Positions 9,955-18,435 are shown, numbered from the stretch's first letter. The stretch: DNA of 34,150 nt from Prevotella sp. (GCA_017428805.1 JAFRQC010000096.1:1-34150); one strand, 5' to 3'. The notes: a model not told the origin generated them from the sequence alone. Translations and numbers: made by a program.

Positions 9955-11553
9955 CTATAAACTGTCAACTATATATTCCCCCATCTTCCTACGGATGACC
10001 TTGTCATAACCATAGAGGTCCGGATAGTATTTGACCTCTCCCGTCTCCGGATCTGGATAGGCAGTATAATAAATAATGTACACGGGCACGCGCGGATTAA
10101 TATCCCGATAAGTGATGACCTTGAGTGGCCTGGGGTCTTCTTCATGCTCCTCCAGATACTCGAGACCTCTGTCGGTCTCCGGCTTCAAATCCATGGCGAT
10201 ACGGATCTTGTCGATGGTCCACTCGTCAGCACCCTGCAACAGGAAACGAGCCAGGTCGAAGGGTCTCTGCACCCTCACACAACCATGTGAGAGCGTCCGT
10301 CTTTCGCGGTTGAAGGCCCCTCTATTGTTCGTATCATGCAGATACACACCGAAGTTGTTGGCGAAGCGGAACACGATTCGTCCGAGGGAGTTGCCTGCCC
10401 CACCCCTCTGGCCCACACGCAGACCACCTTCCATCAGCTGACTCTTCGTCACCTTCTTTGGGTCAAGGGTATCACCCTTCGCACGGTCTATGATATAATA
10501 GCGGTTCCTGGCAAAGTAGGCAGAGTCTCCGCCATGGGCAGACACTTCTCCCTTCACGATTGACGGGGGGATGATCCATTCGGGATTCACCTGCATATAG
10601 GAGATCTCACTGTTCAGCAACGGTGTCTTCGTCGGTATCGCCCCACAACAGATCTTCATGGGCATCACACTGTCAGGACAGATGGCCCACAACTGTTGGG
10701 CAGGGATGTTCACCACCACCTGATGGGTTCTGCCATCCGGTCTGACGATCTGCCAGCGACAGCGTTCCAAGTTCGCGATGAGCGTCTCTCGCTTGGCACT
10801 GTCGGTGGTCTGTTCCAGTTGCTTCAGAAATGTCTGATAGAGGCTGTTGGTGGGGACTGAGGTCTGCAGATAGGTCATTCTGTCTGGCGACTTCAGCTTC
10901 TGTAGGGGTTCCTCATAGTCGGGAGCCTTCACCTCGTAGTCGAAGAGTCTGGCATAGCCCGTGCCGTCAGTCTTATAATCCATGTGGTTAAACACCTGGT
11001 CTGGCCGCATAAACCCATAGCGCTGCCCGACGGTATATCTGACATACGCCTTCGTCAGATGGTATTCCAGTCTGGGAAGCACCTCGTTGATGCTCTGTCC
11101 CACGGAGTCAAAACTGAGCTGATGCACCATCTCAAGGTCTGATGCAATCTCTGGCAGGAAGAACGCCTTCGGATCCAGTCCCTGTCTCGGCAGTTCTCTT
11201 TGCAACTGTGCCAACAGGGTGTCTGCCTGATCCGTCAACCCTGCCCTGTTATACCAGAGGGGCTCAAAGATCCGTCCTGTCTGCAGTTGTTTTACAGCTG
11301 TCTGATAATACGCCTTTGTCTTTTTGTCTGCCTCCCACTTCGACGTGTCGGCATCTAAAAGATGCGTCAGATACTTCCCTTGTTCGGTGGTATCCAACGC
11401 ATGTACGAATGTTCCAAAGGCGGAAGAGTCGGCCTCGTCATACTCACGGTTTCCGTTCACACAGGAAGCCAGGAGCATGAGGCCCGTCGCAAGTCCTGTG
11501 ATTAACGGACGTAGACCCTGCGGACGACCTTGCCTACCTTGACGATGTAGCAA
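9955..11553 (-). CDS. L,D-transpeptidase lipoprotein (YkuD domain, YcbB-like)
   Basis: This 532-residue protein has the YkuD catalytic signature SHGCVRV with Cys425 (His423, plus His406 in YLHDT) in its C-terminal third. The following VYIIYYTAYPDPETGEVKYY resembles YcbB/LdtD-type enzymes, which make 3-3 peptidoglycan cross-links or attach proteins to the wall. The preceding 270 residues form the helical scaffold domain typical of that subgroup. A lipobox LLASC (Cys31) indicates a lipoprotein. The only start that leaves a full signal sequence is a TTG at 11553, which puts the first 52 bases inside the upstream gene. The ATG at codon 26 would give too short a signal. The start is therefore uncertain. 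Next gene: the ECF sigma factor. Confidence 0.88.
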   Translation of the reverse strand: MLHRQGRQGRPQGLRPLITGLATGLMLLASCVNGNREYDEADSSAFGTFVHALDTTEQGKYLTHLLDADTSKWEADKKTKAYYQTAVKQLQTGRIFEPLWYNRAGLTDQADTLLAQLQRELPRQGLDPKAFFLPEIASDLEMVHQLSFDSVGQSINEVLPRLEYHLTKAYVRYTVGQRYGFMRPDQVFNHMDYKTDGTGYARLFDYEVKAPDYEEPLQKLKSPDRMTYLQTSVPTNSLYQTFLKQLEQTTDSAKRETLIANLERCRWQIVRPDGRTHQVVVNIPAQQLWAICPDSVMPMKICCGAIPTKTPLLNSEISYMQVNPEWIIPPSIVKGEVSAHGGDSAYFARNRYYIIDRAKGDTLDPKKVTKSQLMEGGLRVGQRGGAGNSLGRIVFRFANNFGVYLHDTNNRGAFNRERRTLSHGCVRVQRPFDLARFLLQGADEWTIDKIRIAMDLKPETDRGLEYLEEHEEDPRPLKVITYRDINPRVPVYIIYYTAYPDPETGEVKYYPDLYGYDKVIRRKMGEYIVDSL

Positions 11554-11819
11554 CCCTTCGGGATATTAAGTTCGATCTTCTGTTCCGGACTGTCTATCCG
11601 CTTGTGCAGCACGACATTGCCGGTGACGGTGACGATTTGCAGCACCTGGCCCTCTGCCCCTGTAATGGTCAGCGTGCCCTCACTGTAAACCACGTCCACC
11701 TCCTGCTCGTCCGTCAGTTCCATGACACCGGCGAAATACGCTGGAGCAGCACTGGCGGTCACAGGTACCAGCCAGAGGGCAGCCACGGAGAAGGTAAGAA
11801 TGAGTAAACGTTTAATCAT
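11502..11819 (-). CDS. mini exported protein made mostly of a type IX-like sorting domain
   Basis: The ATG at 11819 gives 105 residues. Starts further upstream (up to 11870) would lie before the predicted transcript start and are rejected. A signal peptide (1-24, ending TASA) is followed by a linker of about 20 residues, then a beta-sandwich-like segment (about 48-105) with LTITGAEGQVLQIVTV, GNVVLHKRI and LNIPKGCYIVKVGKVVRRVYV. The last motif closely matches the consensus of C-terminal sorting domains of type IX secretion cargo. There is no cargo domain. It could be an isolated sorting-domain protein, a decayed cargo, or a small envelope protein with a similar fold. It heads the unit with the L,D-transpeptidase and sigma factor. 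Confidence 0.7.
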   Translation of the reverse strand: MIKRLLILTFSVAALWLVPVTASAAPAYFAGVMELTDEQEVDVVYSEGTLTITGAEGQVLQIVTVTGNVVLHKRIDSPEQKIELNIPKGCYIVKVGKVVRRVYVR

Positions 11820-11842
11820 ACGCATGCATATATAGTTTGGTG

Positions 11843-11873
11843 CAAAGTTAGCATTTTTCTTTGAAACCACAAA
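11843..11873 (-). promoter_or_regulatory. Bacteroidota-type promoter for the envelope-stress unit
   Basis: On the minus strand TTTG (11873-11870), 19 bases, then TAACTTTG (11850-11843) is a full match to the Bacteroidota housekeeping promoter. The expected transcript start is about 15-20 bases before the ATG at 11819. Confidence 0.75.
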
Positions 11874-11918
11874 ACTTTTTCGACGGAAAATGCAATTTTT
11901 ACCTAAAAAGGAGGATTT

Positions 11919-12833
11919 TTACACGTCGATGATGTCCATTTCGTTCGTCAGACGGGTGTTTTCAAACACGGTCTTCGCCTCTTCCAGCAACACGTTCTCG
12001 TCGTTATAGCGCGAACTGTAATGGCCCAGTAATAACTGTCCCACACCTGCTTCCTTAGCCACCATCGCAGCCTGTCGGGCGGTAGAGTGACAGTATTTCT
12101 CAGCCGACTGGATCTTGTCCTCGCCATAGGTGCTCTCGTGGTACAGGGTACTCACGCCCTTTATCCGTTCGTGCAAGGTGGGGATATAGCGGGTGTCACT
12201 GCAATAGGCGTAGCTTCTGGGCGCATCGGCAGGTTCCACCAGTCGCTCGTTGGGAATCACATCACCGTCCTCTGTGGTCCAGTCTGCCCCCATCTTGATG
12301 TTGTTGATCTGACTGCGTGGCACACCGTAGGCCTTCAGCATCTCCGGTCGGATATGGGGCAACAAGGCTTTCTCACGGATGAGATAGCCACAGGTGGGCA
12401 TACGGTGCTCCAGGGGAATGGTCTCTACGGTGATGCTGTTGTCCTCATAGACAATGGCCTGCTTGGAGGTATCCACAGGGTGAAACACCACCTCATAACC
12501 CAGGTCATGGGTGAAGAAGGCAATCTGGTCGTTCAACATGGGTCCCAGCGCCTCCGGGGCATGGATATGGAGGGGAGCCGTACGACCTAACAGTCCGAAG
12601 GTGGAGATCATCCCGATCAGACCGAAACAGTGGTCGCCATGCAGATGCGAGATGAACACCCGACTGAGTTTCGCGAAGTGCAGATGACACTTCCGCATCT
12701 GCGTCTGAGTCCCCTCCGCACAGTCGAGCATCAACAGCCTGTCCCTCACCTCCACCAGTTGTGAGGAGCCATTGTGACGAAGGGTGGGAAGCGCACTTCC
12801 ACACCCTAAGATATGTACCCTGAAAGGCTCCAC
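11919..12833 (-). CDS. rnz: ribonuclease Z (tRNA 3'-end processing)
   Basis: This 304-residue metallo-beta-lactamase-fold enzyme, close to the usual length of short tRNase Z, trims the 3' trailer of tRNA precursors. It opens with FRVHILGCGSALPTLRHNGSSQ, typical of the family. It carries the zinc motif HLHGDH (His63, His65, Asp67, His68), and later His residues in YHESTYG and LLGHYSSRY. The start is a GTG at 12833: no in-frame ATG exists upstream before a stop, and the resulting N-terminus matches the family. It begins 5 bases after the lipocalin-like lipoprotein gene, so translation is probably coupled. Confidence 0.95.
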   Translation of the reverse strand: MEPFRVHILGCGSALPTLRHNGSSQLVEVRDRLLMLDCAEGTQTQMRKCHLHFAKLSRVFISHLHGDHCFGLIGMISTFGLLGRTAPLHIHAPEALGPMLNDQIAFFTHDLGYEVVFHPVDTSKQAIVYEDNSITVETIPLEHRMPTCGYLIREKALLPHIRPEMLKAYGVPRSQINNIKMGADWTTEDGDVIPNERLVEPADAPRSYAYCSDTRYIPTLHERIKGVSTLYHESTYGEDKIQSAEKYCHSTARQAAMVAKEAGVGQLLLGHYSSRYNDENVLLEEAKTVFENTRLTNEMDIIDV

Positions 12834-12838
12834 GACGT

Positions 12839-13528
12839 TTAGATCTTATTGAACTCGTCGCCGGTATCTTCCAGTTCCAGTCCGTGGAGGTCCACCTTGG
12901 GCTTCGGCTTCCAGCGGCTGTACTCGAAGGTCTCTGTCTCGTCACGGGGCTTGCCCAGTGTCTTGAATGCCAGCGTGTCGGCACCGAGGGTGAGGATCTC
13001 GTAGCGGTTCAACTCTTCCTCGTCACCGCCACCCTCACGCATGAGTTCGATCTCCAGCTCACCGTTGAAGATCTTCCAGGTGCGATAGACGATCACCGAC
13101 TGGTCGATGCTCTCTGCCACACCACCCTCTTTGATGCGGATGCCAATCTCAGCACTGCCGTCAATGGGGTCTGGCATCACCCAGTCACCCATGAGTGTGT
13201 TCAGGTTGATCACGAGCAGGGCGTTCTTCTTGAGCGAGTCAGCCAGCACGGCCACACGGTCTGCCACCTGGAGACCACCCAGCACCTTGCCGGCCTCCTG
13301 GGCCTTGGTCAGACTCAGCGACAGGGTGTCACCGTTGTCGGTTGTCAACTCCAACGTGTTCATGGCCGTTCCATCCGTACACACGCCATAGATGGTCTGG
13401 TCTCTGAACATGGAAACATCGGTCTTCTCGGTTTCCTCTGTTTCCTCAACCTGTGCCTGTTGTTTACCACCACAGCTGCCCAATACCATTGCCGCAGCCA
13501 TCATCAAAAAAAGTCCTGTTTTCTTCAT
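12839..13528 (-). CDS. lipocalin-like lipoprotein of unknown function
   Basis: This 229-residue protein has a lipoprotein signal (about 1-19, lipobox VLGSC) and an acidic linker (VEETEETEKTD). The first domain (about 40-110) is beta-rich (TIYGVCTDGTAMNTLEL, DTLSLSL). The second (about 113-210) has the lipocalin-like Bacteroidales pattern: LMGDWVMP, an EIGIRIKEGGVAESI strand pair, YRTWKIFNGELEIEL and YEILTLGADTLAFKTL. The protein should be anchored on the periplasmic or outer face of an envelope membrane. The ligand is unknown. It sits between mazG (40 bases away) and rnz (5 bases away). Confidence 0.7.
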   Translation of the reverse strand: MKKTGLFLMMAAAMVLGSCGGKQQAQVEETEETEKTDVSMFRDQTIYGVCTDGTAMNTLELTTDNGDTLSLSLTKAQEAGKVLGGLQVADRVAVLADSLKKNALLVINLNTLMGDWVMPDPIDGSAEIGIRIKEGGVAESIDQSVIVYRTWKIFNGELEIELMREGGGDEEELNRYEILTLGADTLAFKTLGKPRDETETFEYSRWKPKPKVDLHGLELEDTGDEFNKI

Positions 13529-13568
13529 ATCAATTCGATAAATTCGTTTAATTCGTTGTCTTAAAAAA

Positions 13569-14423
13569 CTATTTCTTTGTCTTCGCCTCCTGCCACAGCT
13601 CCTCCATTTCCTCGAGTGTCATCTCCGTCAGGGGTTTCCCGACTCTGATGCTATGTTCCTCGATATAATTAAACCGTTCGATAAACTTCCGGTTCGTCAT
13701 CTCCAGCGCATTATCAGGGTTCAGTTTATACAGTCTCGCAGCATTGATGACGGCGAAGAGGAAATCTCCCAACTCCTCCGTCGAACGTTCCTTGTCATCC
13801 TTGTTCAGTTCGGCCTCCAGCTCGTCCAGTTCCTCACGCACCTTCTGCCACACGTCCTCACGTTTCTCCCAGTCGAAGCCCACGTTCCTGGCTTTGTCCT
13901 GGATCCTGTACGCCTTGATGACACTGGGCAGCGCAGCCGGCACACCCGACAGCACCCTTTCATTCCCGTCCTTCTCCTTCAGCTTGATCTGCTCCCAGTT
14001 CTGCAGCACCTGTGTGACGGTGGTGACCTTTTCCCCGTTGGCAACAGGGGAAAGATCATCGGGCACGTATGGCAGCGGCTTGGGGTCCTCGGCATCGATC
14101 TGCGACGGATGATACACATGCGGATGCCTCGTGATCATCTTTTTCGTCAGGGCGTCACACACGTCCGCCATGTCAAACTGTCCCTGTTCCTCTGCGATCT
14201 TCGCATAGAAACAGATGTGCAGCAGCACGTCACCCAGCTCCTTGCAGATGTCGTGGATATCGTTCTTGATCAGGGCGTCGCAGAGCTCGTATGTCTCTTC
14301 GATCGTATTGGGTCTCAGACTCTCGTTCGTCTGTTTCTTGTCCCACGGACAGTTCGCCCTCAACGCGTCGAGCACGTCGAGGAAACGACCGAAAGCCTTC
14401 ATTTTTTCCTCTTTTGTATGCAT
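13569..14423 (-). CDS. mazG: nucleoside triphosphate pyrophosphohydrolase MazG
   Basis: This 284-residue protein has the two tandem MazG domains of the long form. The first (about 17-110) has CPWDKKQTNESLRPNTIEE, with metal-binding EETYE (42-46) and ELGD (62-65). The second (about 180-265) has EELDELEAEL and ELGDFLFAVINAARL. The enzyme hydrolyses non-canonical or excess NTPs to NMP and pyrophosphate, with links to nutritional stress. The ATG at 14423 follows a promoter -7 element at 14443-14450; an internal ATG at codon 8 is possible. It is the first gene of a unit with the lipocalin-like lipoprotein and rnz, and is divergent from valS. Confidence 0.95.
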   Translation of the reverse strand: MHTKEEKMKAFGRFLDVLDALRANCPWDKKQTNESLRPNTIEETYELCDALIKNDIHDICKELGDVLLHICFYAKIAEEQGQFDMADVCDALTKKMITRHPHVYHPSQIDAEDPKPLPYVPDDLSPVANGEKVTTVTQVLQNWEQIKLKEKDGNERVLSGVPAALPSVIKAYRIQDKARNVGFDWEKREDVWQKVREELDELEAELNKDDKERSTEELGDFLFAVINAARLYKLNPDNALEMTNRKFIERFNYIEEHSIRVGKPLTEMTLEEMEELWQEAKTKK

Positions 14424-14442
14424 AATACATTAATAATTGGGG

Positions 14443-14450
14443 CAAAGATA
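14443..14450 (-). promoter_or_regulatory. -7 element for the mazG unit
   Basis: TATCTTTG on the minus strand matches TAnnTTTG, about 20 bases before the mazG ATG. A clear -33 TTTG is not seen, because the linker repeat at 14457-14490 occupies that position. Confidence 0.55.
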
Positions 14451-14456
14451 CAAAAT

Positions 14457-14490
14457 AATTGAGAATTGAGAATTGAAAATTAGAATTTTT
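14457..14490. repeat. AATTGAGAATTGAG linker repeat between divergent promoters
   Basis: An imperfect tandem repeat lies exactly where the -33 elements of mazG and valS would be. It may therefore set the strength of both promoters. Confidence 0.55.
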
Positions 14491-14501
14491 ATGTAATTTT
14501 G
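14472..14501 (+). promoter_or_regulatory. Bacteroidota-type promoter for valS
   Basis: A -7 element TAATTTTG at 14494-14501 has an ATTG at 14472-14475 as a weak -33 element, 18 bases upstream. The transcript start would be about 25 bases before the ATG at 14534. Confidence 0.55.
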
Positions 14502-14533
14502 CACCGATTTTTGAAAATAATTAAACATAAAGC

Positions 14534-17254
14534 ATGGAACTTGCAAGTAAATACGACCCAAAAGAGGTCGAATCGAAATGGTATCAGTACTGGCTTGACC
14601 ACAAACTCTTCGCCAGCAAACCCGACGGACGTGAACCCTATACGATAGTCATCCCCCCGCCCAATGTGACGGGTGTGCTCCATATGGGACACATGCTCAA
14701 CAACACCATCCAGGACATCCTGGTACGTCGTGCCCGTATGGAGGGTAAGAACGCCCTGTGGGTTCCTGGCACCGACCATGCCTCCATCGCCACGGAGGCC
14801 AAGGTGGTGAAGAAACTCGCCAGTGAGGGTATCAAGAAACACGACCTCACCCGTGAACAGTTCCTTGAGCATGCCTGGGCCTGGACCCACGAGCACGGCG
14901 GCATCATCCTCCAGCAGCTGCGTCGCTTAGGTGCCAGCTGCGACTGGGACCGCACTGCCTTCACCATGGACGAGAAGCGTTCCGAGAGCGTCATCAAGGT
15001 CTTCGTCGATCTCTATAACAAAGGCCTCATCTACCGTGGCCTGCGTATGGTGAACTGGGATCCCAAGGCCCTCACCGCCCTCTCCACCGAGGAGGTCATC
15101 TACAAAGAGGAGCAGAGCCACCTCTTCCACCTGAAATATTATGTGGCAGATCTGCAGACGCTCGATAACGAGGAAGCCCTCAAGGCCGATGGCAATGTTA
15201 TCCACAAGGATGACCGTGGCTACTACGCTGTCGTGGCCACCACCCGTCCTGAGACGATCATGGGCGATACCGCCATGTGTATCAACCCCAAAGACCCGAA
15301 GAACCAGTGGCTCAAGGGCCGCAAGGTCATCGTGCCTCTGGTGAACCGTGTCATCCCCGTCATCGAAGACCGTTATGTGGACATCGAGTTCGGTACGGGC
15401 TGTCTGAAGGTTACACCGGCCCACGACACCAACGACTACATGCTCGGTAAGACGCACAACCTCGAGACCATCGACATCTTCAATCCCGACGGTACCATCT
15501 CCGACCAGTCACCCATCTACGTGGGTATGGACCGTATGGACTGCCGCAAGCAGATTGCCAAGGATCTCCAGAAGGCTGGTCTCATGGAGAAGATTGAGGA
15601 CTATACGAACAAGGTGGGCTACTCTGAGCGCAACCCCGACACCCCCATCGAGCCCCGTCTCTCCCTGCAGTGGTTCCTCAAGATGCAGCACTTTGCTGAC
15701 ATCGCCCTGCCACCGGTGCTCAACGGCGAACTGAAATTCTATCCGCAGAAATATGTGAACACCTATAAGAACTGGTTGGAGAACATCCAGGACTGGTGTA
15801 TCTCGCGTCAGCTGTGGTGGGGTCACCGCATCCCGGCGTATTATTATAATGAGGAAGGCGACTTCGTGGTGGCCGAGACACGGGAAAAGGCCCTGGCACT
15901 GGCTCAGCAGAAGGATCCGAAGGTCACCGACGCTGATCTCCGTCAGGAAGAGGATGCCCTCGACACCTGGTTCTCCTCATGGCTCTGGCCCATCTCCCTC
16001 TTCGACGGTATCAACAACCCCGGCAACGAGGAACTCAAATACTATTACCCCACCAACGTCCTCGTGACAGGTCCCGACATCATCTTCTTCTGGGTATCCC
16101 GAATGATCATGTCCGGCTACGAGTATGTGGGTGACATGCCTTTCAGAAGCGTTTACTTCACAGGTATCGTTCGCGACAAGCTCGGACGAAAGATGTCGAA
16201 GTCACTCGGCAACAGCCCCGACCCCATCGAACTCATCGAGAAGTTCGGTGCCGACGGTGTGCGCATGGGTATGATGCTCTCTGCCCCCGCAGGCAATGAC
16301 ATCCTCTTCGACGAGGCCCTCTGCGAACAGGGACGAAACTTCAACAACAAGATCTGGAATGCCTTCCGCCTCGTAAAGAGTTGGAAAGTTGCCGATTCAT
16401 CCAACCCATCCAGCCCATCTTGTCCATCCAGCAACTCCATCGCCACCTCATGGTTCGAGGCCAAACTCCGTGAGACCAATGCCGAGGTCGATGACCTCTT
16501 CAAGAAATACCGTATCTCCGAGGCTCTCATGGCAGTCTATAAGCTCTTCTGGGATGAGTTCTCATCCTGGTATCTGGAGATGGTGAAGCCCGCCTATGTC
16601 AATGGTGAGGCACAGCCCGTGGACCGTGAGACCTACGACAAGACACTCTCCTTCTTCGAGCAGCTGCTGAAGATGCTGCATCCCTTCATGCCCTTCATCA
16701 CCGAAGAGCTCTGGCAGCACCTTTACGACCGTCAGGACGGCGAGAGCATCATGCGCGACAAGTTGGAGATTCCCGCTCCTACGGCTGCAGACAGTCAGCT
16801 CATCGCCCAGATTGAGAGTGTGAAGCAGATTGTCTCCGGTGTGCGTATGGTTCGTTCTTCGAAGAACATCGCCCCGAAGGAACAGCTCGAACTGCAGGTG
16901 ATTAGCCAGAACGACTTTGAGGCTTTCAACAGCATTATCACGAAGATGGCTAACCTCAGTGCCATCAACGTCGTGGCAGAGAAGGATCCCACGGCATCTG
17001 CCTTTATGGTCGGTACAGACGAATTTGCAGTGCCCCTGGGCAATATGATCGATGTCGAGGCAGAGATCCAGAAGATGGAGGCTCAGCTGCAGCATCTCGA
17101 AGGTTTCCTCGCTGGTGTCAAGAAGAAGCTCTCCAATGAGCGTTTCGTCGCCAACGCCCCCGAGGCAGTCGTCGCCCTCGAACGTAAAAAGCAATCCGAC
17201 GCCGAAGAGAAAATCGCTTCTCTCCAGGCTTCCATCGCAGCCCTCAAGAAATAG
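14534..17254 (+). CDS. valS: valyl-tRNA synthetase
   Basis: This 906-residue class I synthetase charges tRNA-Val. It has the HIGH-type motif HMGH (50-53, in [15 protein letters not shown]), the editing (CP1) domain in the middle ([12 protein letters not shown] near 240, [16 protein letters not shown] near 295) and KMSKS at 553-557. A helical anticodon-binding domain follows, and a C-terminal coiled coil (about 840-906) typical of ValRS. The length is normal. An odd Ser/Pro/Asn-rich insert at about 621-635 ([13 protein letters not shown]), between the catalytic core and the anticodon domain, is encoded by 9-base repeats. The HprK-like gene starts only 9 bases after the stop. Confidence 0.98.
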   Translation: MELASKYDPKEVESKWYQYWLDHKLFASKPDGREPYTIVIPPPNVTGVLHMGHMLNNTIQDILVRRARMEGKNALWVPGTDHASIATEAKVVKKLASEGIKKHDLTREQFLEHAWAWTHEHGGIILQQLRRLGASCDWDRTAFTMDEKRSESVIKVFVDLYNKGLIYRGLRMVNWDPKALTALSTEEVIYKEEQSHLFHLKYYVADLQTLDNEEALKADGNVIHKDDRGYYAVVATTRPETIMGDTAMCINPKDPKNQWLKGRKVIVPLVNRVIPVIEDRYVDIEFGTGCLKVTPAHDTNDYMLGKTHNLETIDIFNPDGTISDQSPIYVGMDRMDCRKQIAKDLQKAGLMEKIEDYTNKVGYSERNPDTPIEPRLSLQWFLKMQHFADIALPPVLNGELKFYPQKYVNTYKNWLENIQDWCISRQLWWGHRIPAYYYNEEGDFVVAETREKALALAQQKDPKVTDADLRQEEDALDTWFSSWLWPISLFDGINNPGNEELKYYYPTNVLVTGPDIIFFWVSRMIMSGYEYVGDMPFRSVYFTGIVRDKLGRKMSKSLGNSPDPIELIEKFGADGVRMGMMLSAPAGNDILFDEALCEQGRNFNNKIWNAFRLVKSWKVADSSNPSSPSCPSSNSIATSWFEAKLRETNAEVDDLFKKYRISEALMAVYKLFWDEFSSWYLEMVKPAYVNGEAQPVDRETYDKTLSFFEQLLKMLHPFMPFITEELWQHLYDRQDGESIMRDKLEIPAPTAADSQLIAQIESVKQIVSGVRMVRSSKNIAPKEQLELQVISQNDFEAFNSIITKMANLSAINVVAEKDPTASAFMVGTDEFAVPLGNMIDVEAEIQKMEAQLQHLEGFLAGVKKKLSNERFVANAPEAVVALERKKQSDAEEKIASLQASIAALKK
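16398..16433. repeat. four 9-base tandem units (CATCCAACC-like) inside valS
   Basis: The units CATCCAACC, CATCCAGCC, CATCTTGTC and CATCCAGCA preserve the frame and encode the Ser/Pro-rich insert of ValRS at a domain junction. Confidence 0.7.
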
Positions 17255-17263
17255 TTATTCATA

Positions 17264-18121
17264 ATGAGGAAGCATTATACCGTTGCTGGACACGGCTTTA
17301 CTGTGGATGCAGAAGACGCCATATTCACAGAAATGAAGCAGTACAAGCCATTCATAGATGAAGAGGATGGTAACATTCTCTTTACCTTCCGTATCCACAA
17401 ATCAGATACACCTATTATATATAAGGAGTATCATAGGCAGGAGGAAGAAGGTCAGTCGATAATTTGTGGGGAAACTCCCGAGGGGAATAATATCCTTGAA
17501 TACCGACTTGGAAACAAAATCGTGGGTTGGCTGGTATGCAGTCATGACTACAAGGAAGGAGATGTTTATTATTTAGGCCGACAAAGGTTATTTGTGATCA
17601 ACGGTGCACTGATGATGATGTACACCTTTGCCACATCCGACAAGTTGACGACTCTCTTCCATTCTTCCGTGGTCAGCTATCACAATAAGGCCTATATGTT
17701 CCTTGGCAAGAGCGGAACCGGCAAGAGTACCCACTCACAACTCTGGCTTAAGCATATCGAAGGAACGGAACTAGTCAACGATGACAATCCCGTTGTCCGC
17801 ATCATCGATGGCGAGGCCCGGGTCTACGGATCGCCTTGGAGTGGCAAGACGCCGTGCTATAGAAATGTCGACTACCCGATTGGCGGTATCGTCAAACTGA
17901 AACAGGCGCCACACAATGAAATCCGTCGTATGAAACCCATTGAAGCTTATGTCGCCCTTGCCATGAGCATATCGGGTATGCGCTGGAAGAAACAAATGGG
18001 CGACGGGCTGCATCAGACAGAGAATCAGTTGACGGCAACCGTTCCTGTATGGCATCTGTCCTGTCTGCCAGACCAAGAAGCGGCAGAATTATGCTGTAAG
18101 ACTATCACTTACAAAGATTAA
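17264..18121 (+). CDS. HPr kinase/phosphorylase-like P-loop ATPase
   Basis: This 285-residue protein has an N-terminal half (about 1-130) with no clear motif, which resembles regulatory domains of HprK-like proteins. Its P-loop domain contains GKSGTGKST at 148-156 and an acidic NDDNP at 172-176, equivalent to the catalytic Asp region after the P-loop in HprK. A YGSPWSGK signature at 188-195 is typical of HprK relatives found next to PqqD genes. It lacks the canonical HprK length and context, so it probably acts on something other than HPr. In lasso-peptide (paeninodin-type) clusters such kinases phosphorylate a peptide serine. It starts 9 bases after valS and is followed, 14 bases later, by the PqqD-like gene. 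The substrate is unknown. Confidence 0.82.
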   Translation: MRKHYTVAGHGFTVDAEDAIFTEMKQYKPFIDEEDGNILFTFRIHKSDTPIIYKEYHRQEEEGQSIICGETPEGNNILEYRLGNKIVGWLVCSHDYKEGDVYYLGRQRLFVINGALMMMYTFATSDKLTTLFHSSVVSYHNKAYMFLGKSGTGKSTHSQLWLKHIEGTELVNDDNPVVRIIDGEARVYGSPWSGKTPCYRNVDYPIGGIVKLKQAPHNEIRRMKPIEAYVALAMSISGMRWKKQMGDGLHQTENQLTATVPVWHLSCLPDQEAAELCCKTITYKD

Positions 18122-18135
18122 TAGATTATTATCAT

Positions 18136-18405
18136 ATGAGACAAAAGAAAGGACTTGTACTTCGCGACGTATGTGGCGAGAAAGTAATCATTGGAGAAGG
18201 ATTGGAAGCTGTCGACTTCGGCCGTTTGATGTGTTTGAACGACACAGCAGCCTGGCTTTGGGAGAAAGCATCTGAGATGGGAGAGTTTTCCGTTGAAGGA
18301 CTTGCTGAAGCCCTCTTCGAGGAATTTGAAGTAACAAAGGAACAGGCTCTTCACGATGTGAAAGACATCGTAGCCAAATGGGAAGAGTCCAGTATCTTAG
18401 AATAA
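18136..18405 (+). CDS. PqqD-like peptide-binding protein
   Basis: This 89-residue protein is of the normal size for free-standing PqqD-family proteins. The pattern is typical: LVLRDVCGEKVIIGEG as the N-terminal beta hairpin, then CLNDTAAWLWEKA (helix with N-x-T-A-x-x-x-W), VEGLAEALFEEFEV, and a last helix (ALHDVKDIVAKW). Members bind the leader of a precursor peptide and present it to modifying enzymes such as radical SAM proteins or lasso cyclases. Neither kind of enzyme, nor a recognisable precursor, is next to it. Its stop codon is embedded in the stem of the terminator at 18404-18435. It pairs with the HprK-like gene. Confidence 0.85.
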   Translation: MRQKKGLVLRDVCGEKVIIGEGLEAVDFGRLMCLNDTAAWLWEKASEMGEFSVEGLAEALFEEFEVTKEQALHDVKDIVAKWEESSILE

Positions 18406-18435
18406 AAAAGTCTGCAGCGTGCTGCAGACTTTTTT
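18404..18435. terminator. strong bidirectional intrinsic terminator
   Basis: A perfect 15-base inverted repeat (18404-18418 and 18421-18435) with A6 and T6 flanks and a GC-rich core (GTCTGCAGC) lies between the PqqD-like gene (+) and the sugar transferase gene (-). It should stop transcription from both sides and so separates the valS unit from the capsule operon. The PqqD stop codon lies at its edge. Confidence 0.92.

Noticed and set aside
11820..11870. N-terminal extension of the sorting-domain protein to 11870
   Set aside because: The frame passes through the promoter at 11843-11873, so these codons would not be in the transcript.
13653..14462. Open frame (269 codons) on the plus strand opposite mazG
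   Set aside because: MazG is certain on the minus strand. This frame shows no motif and starts within MazG.
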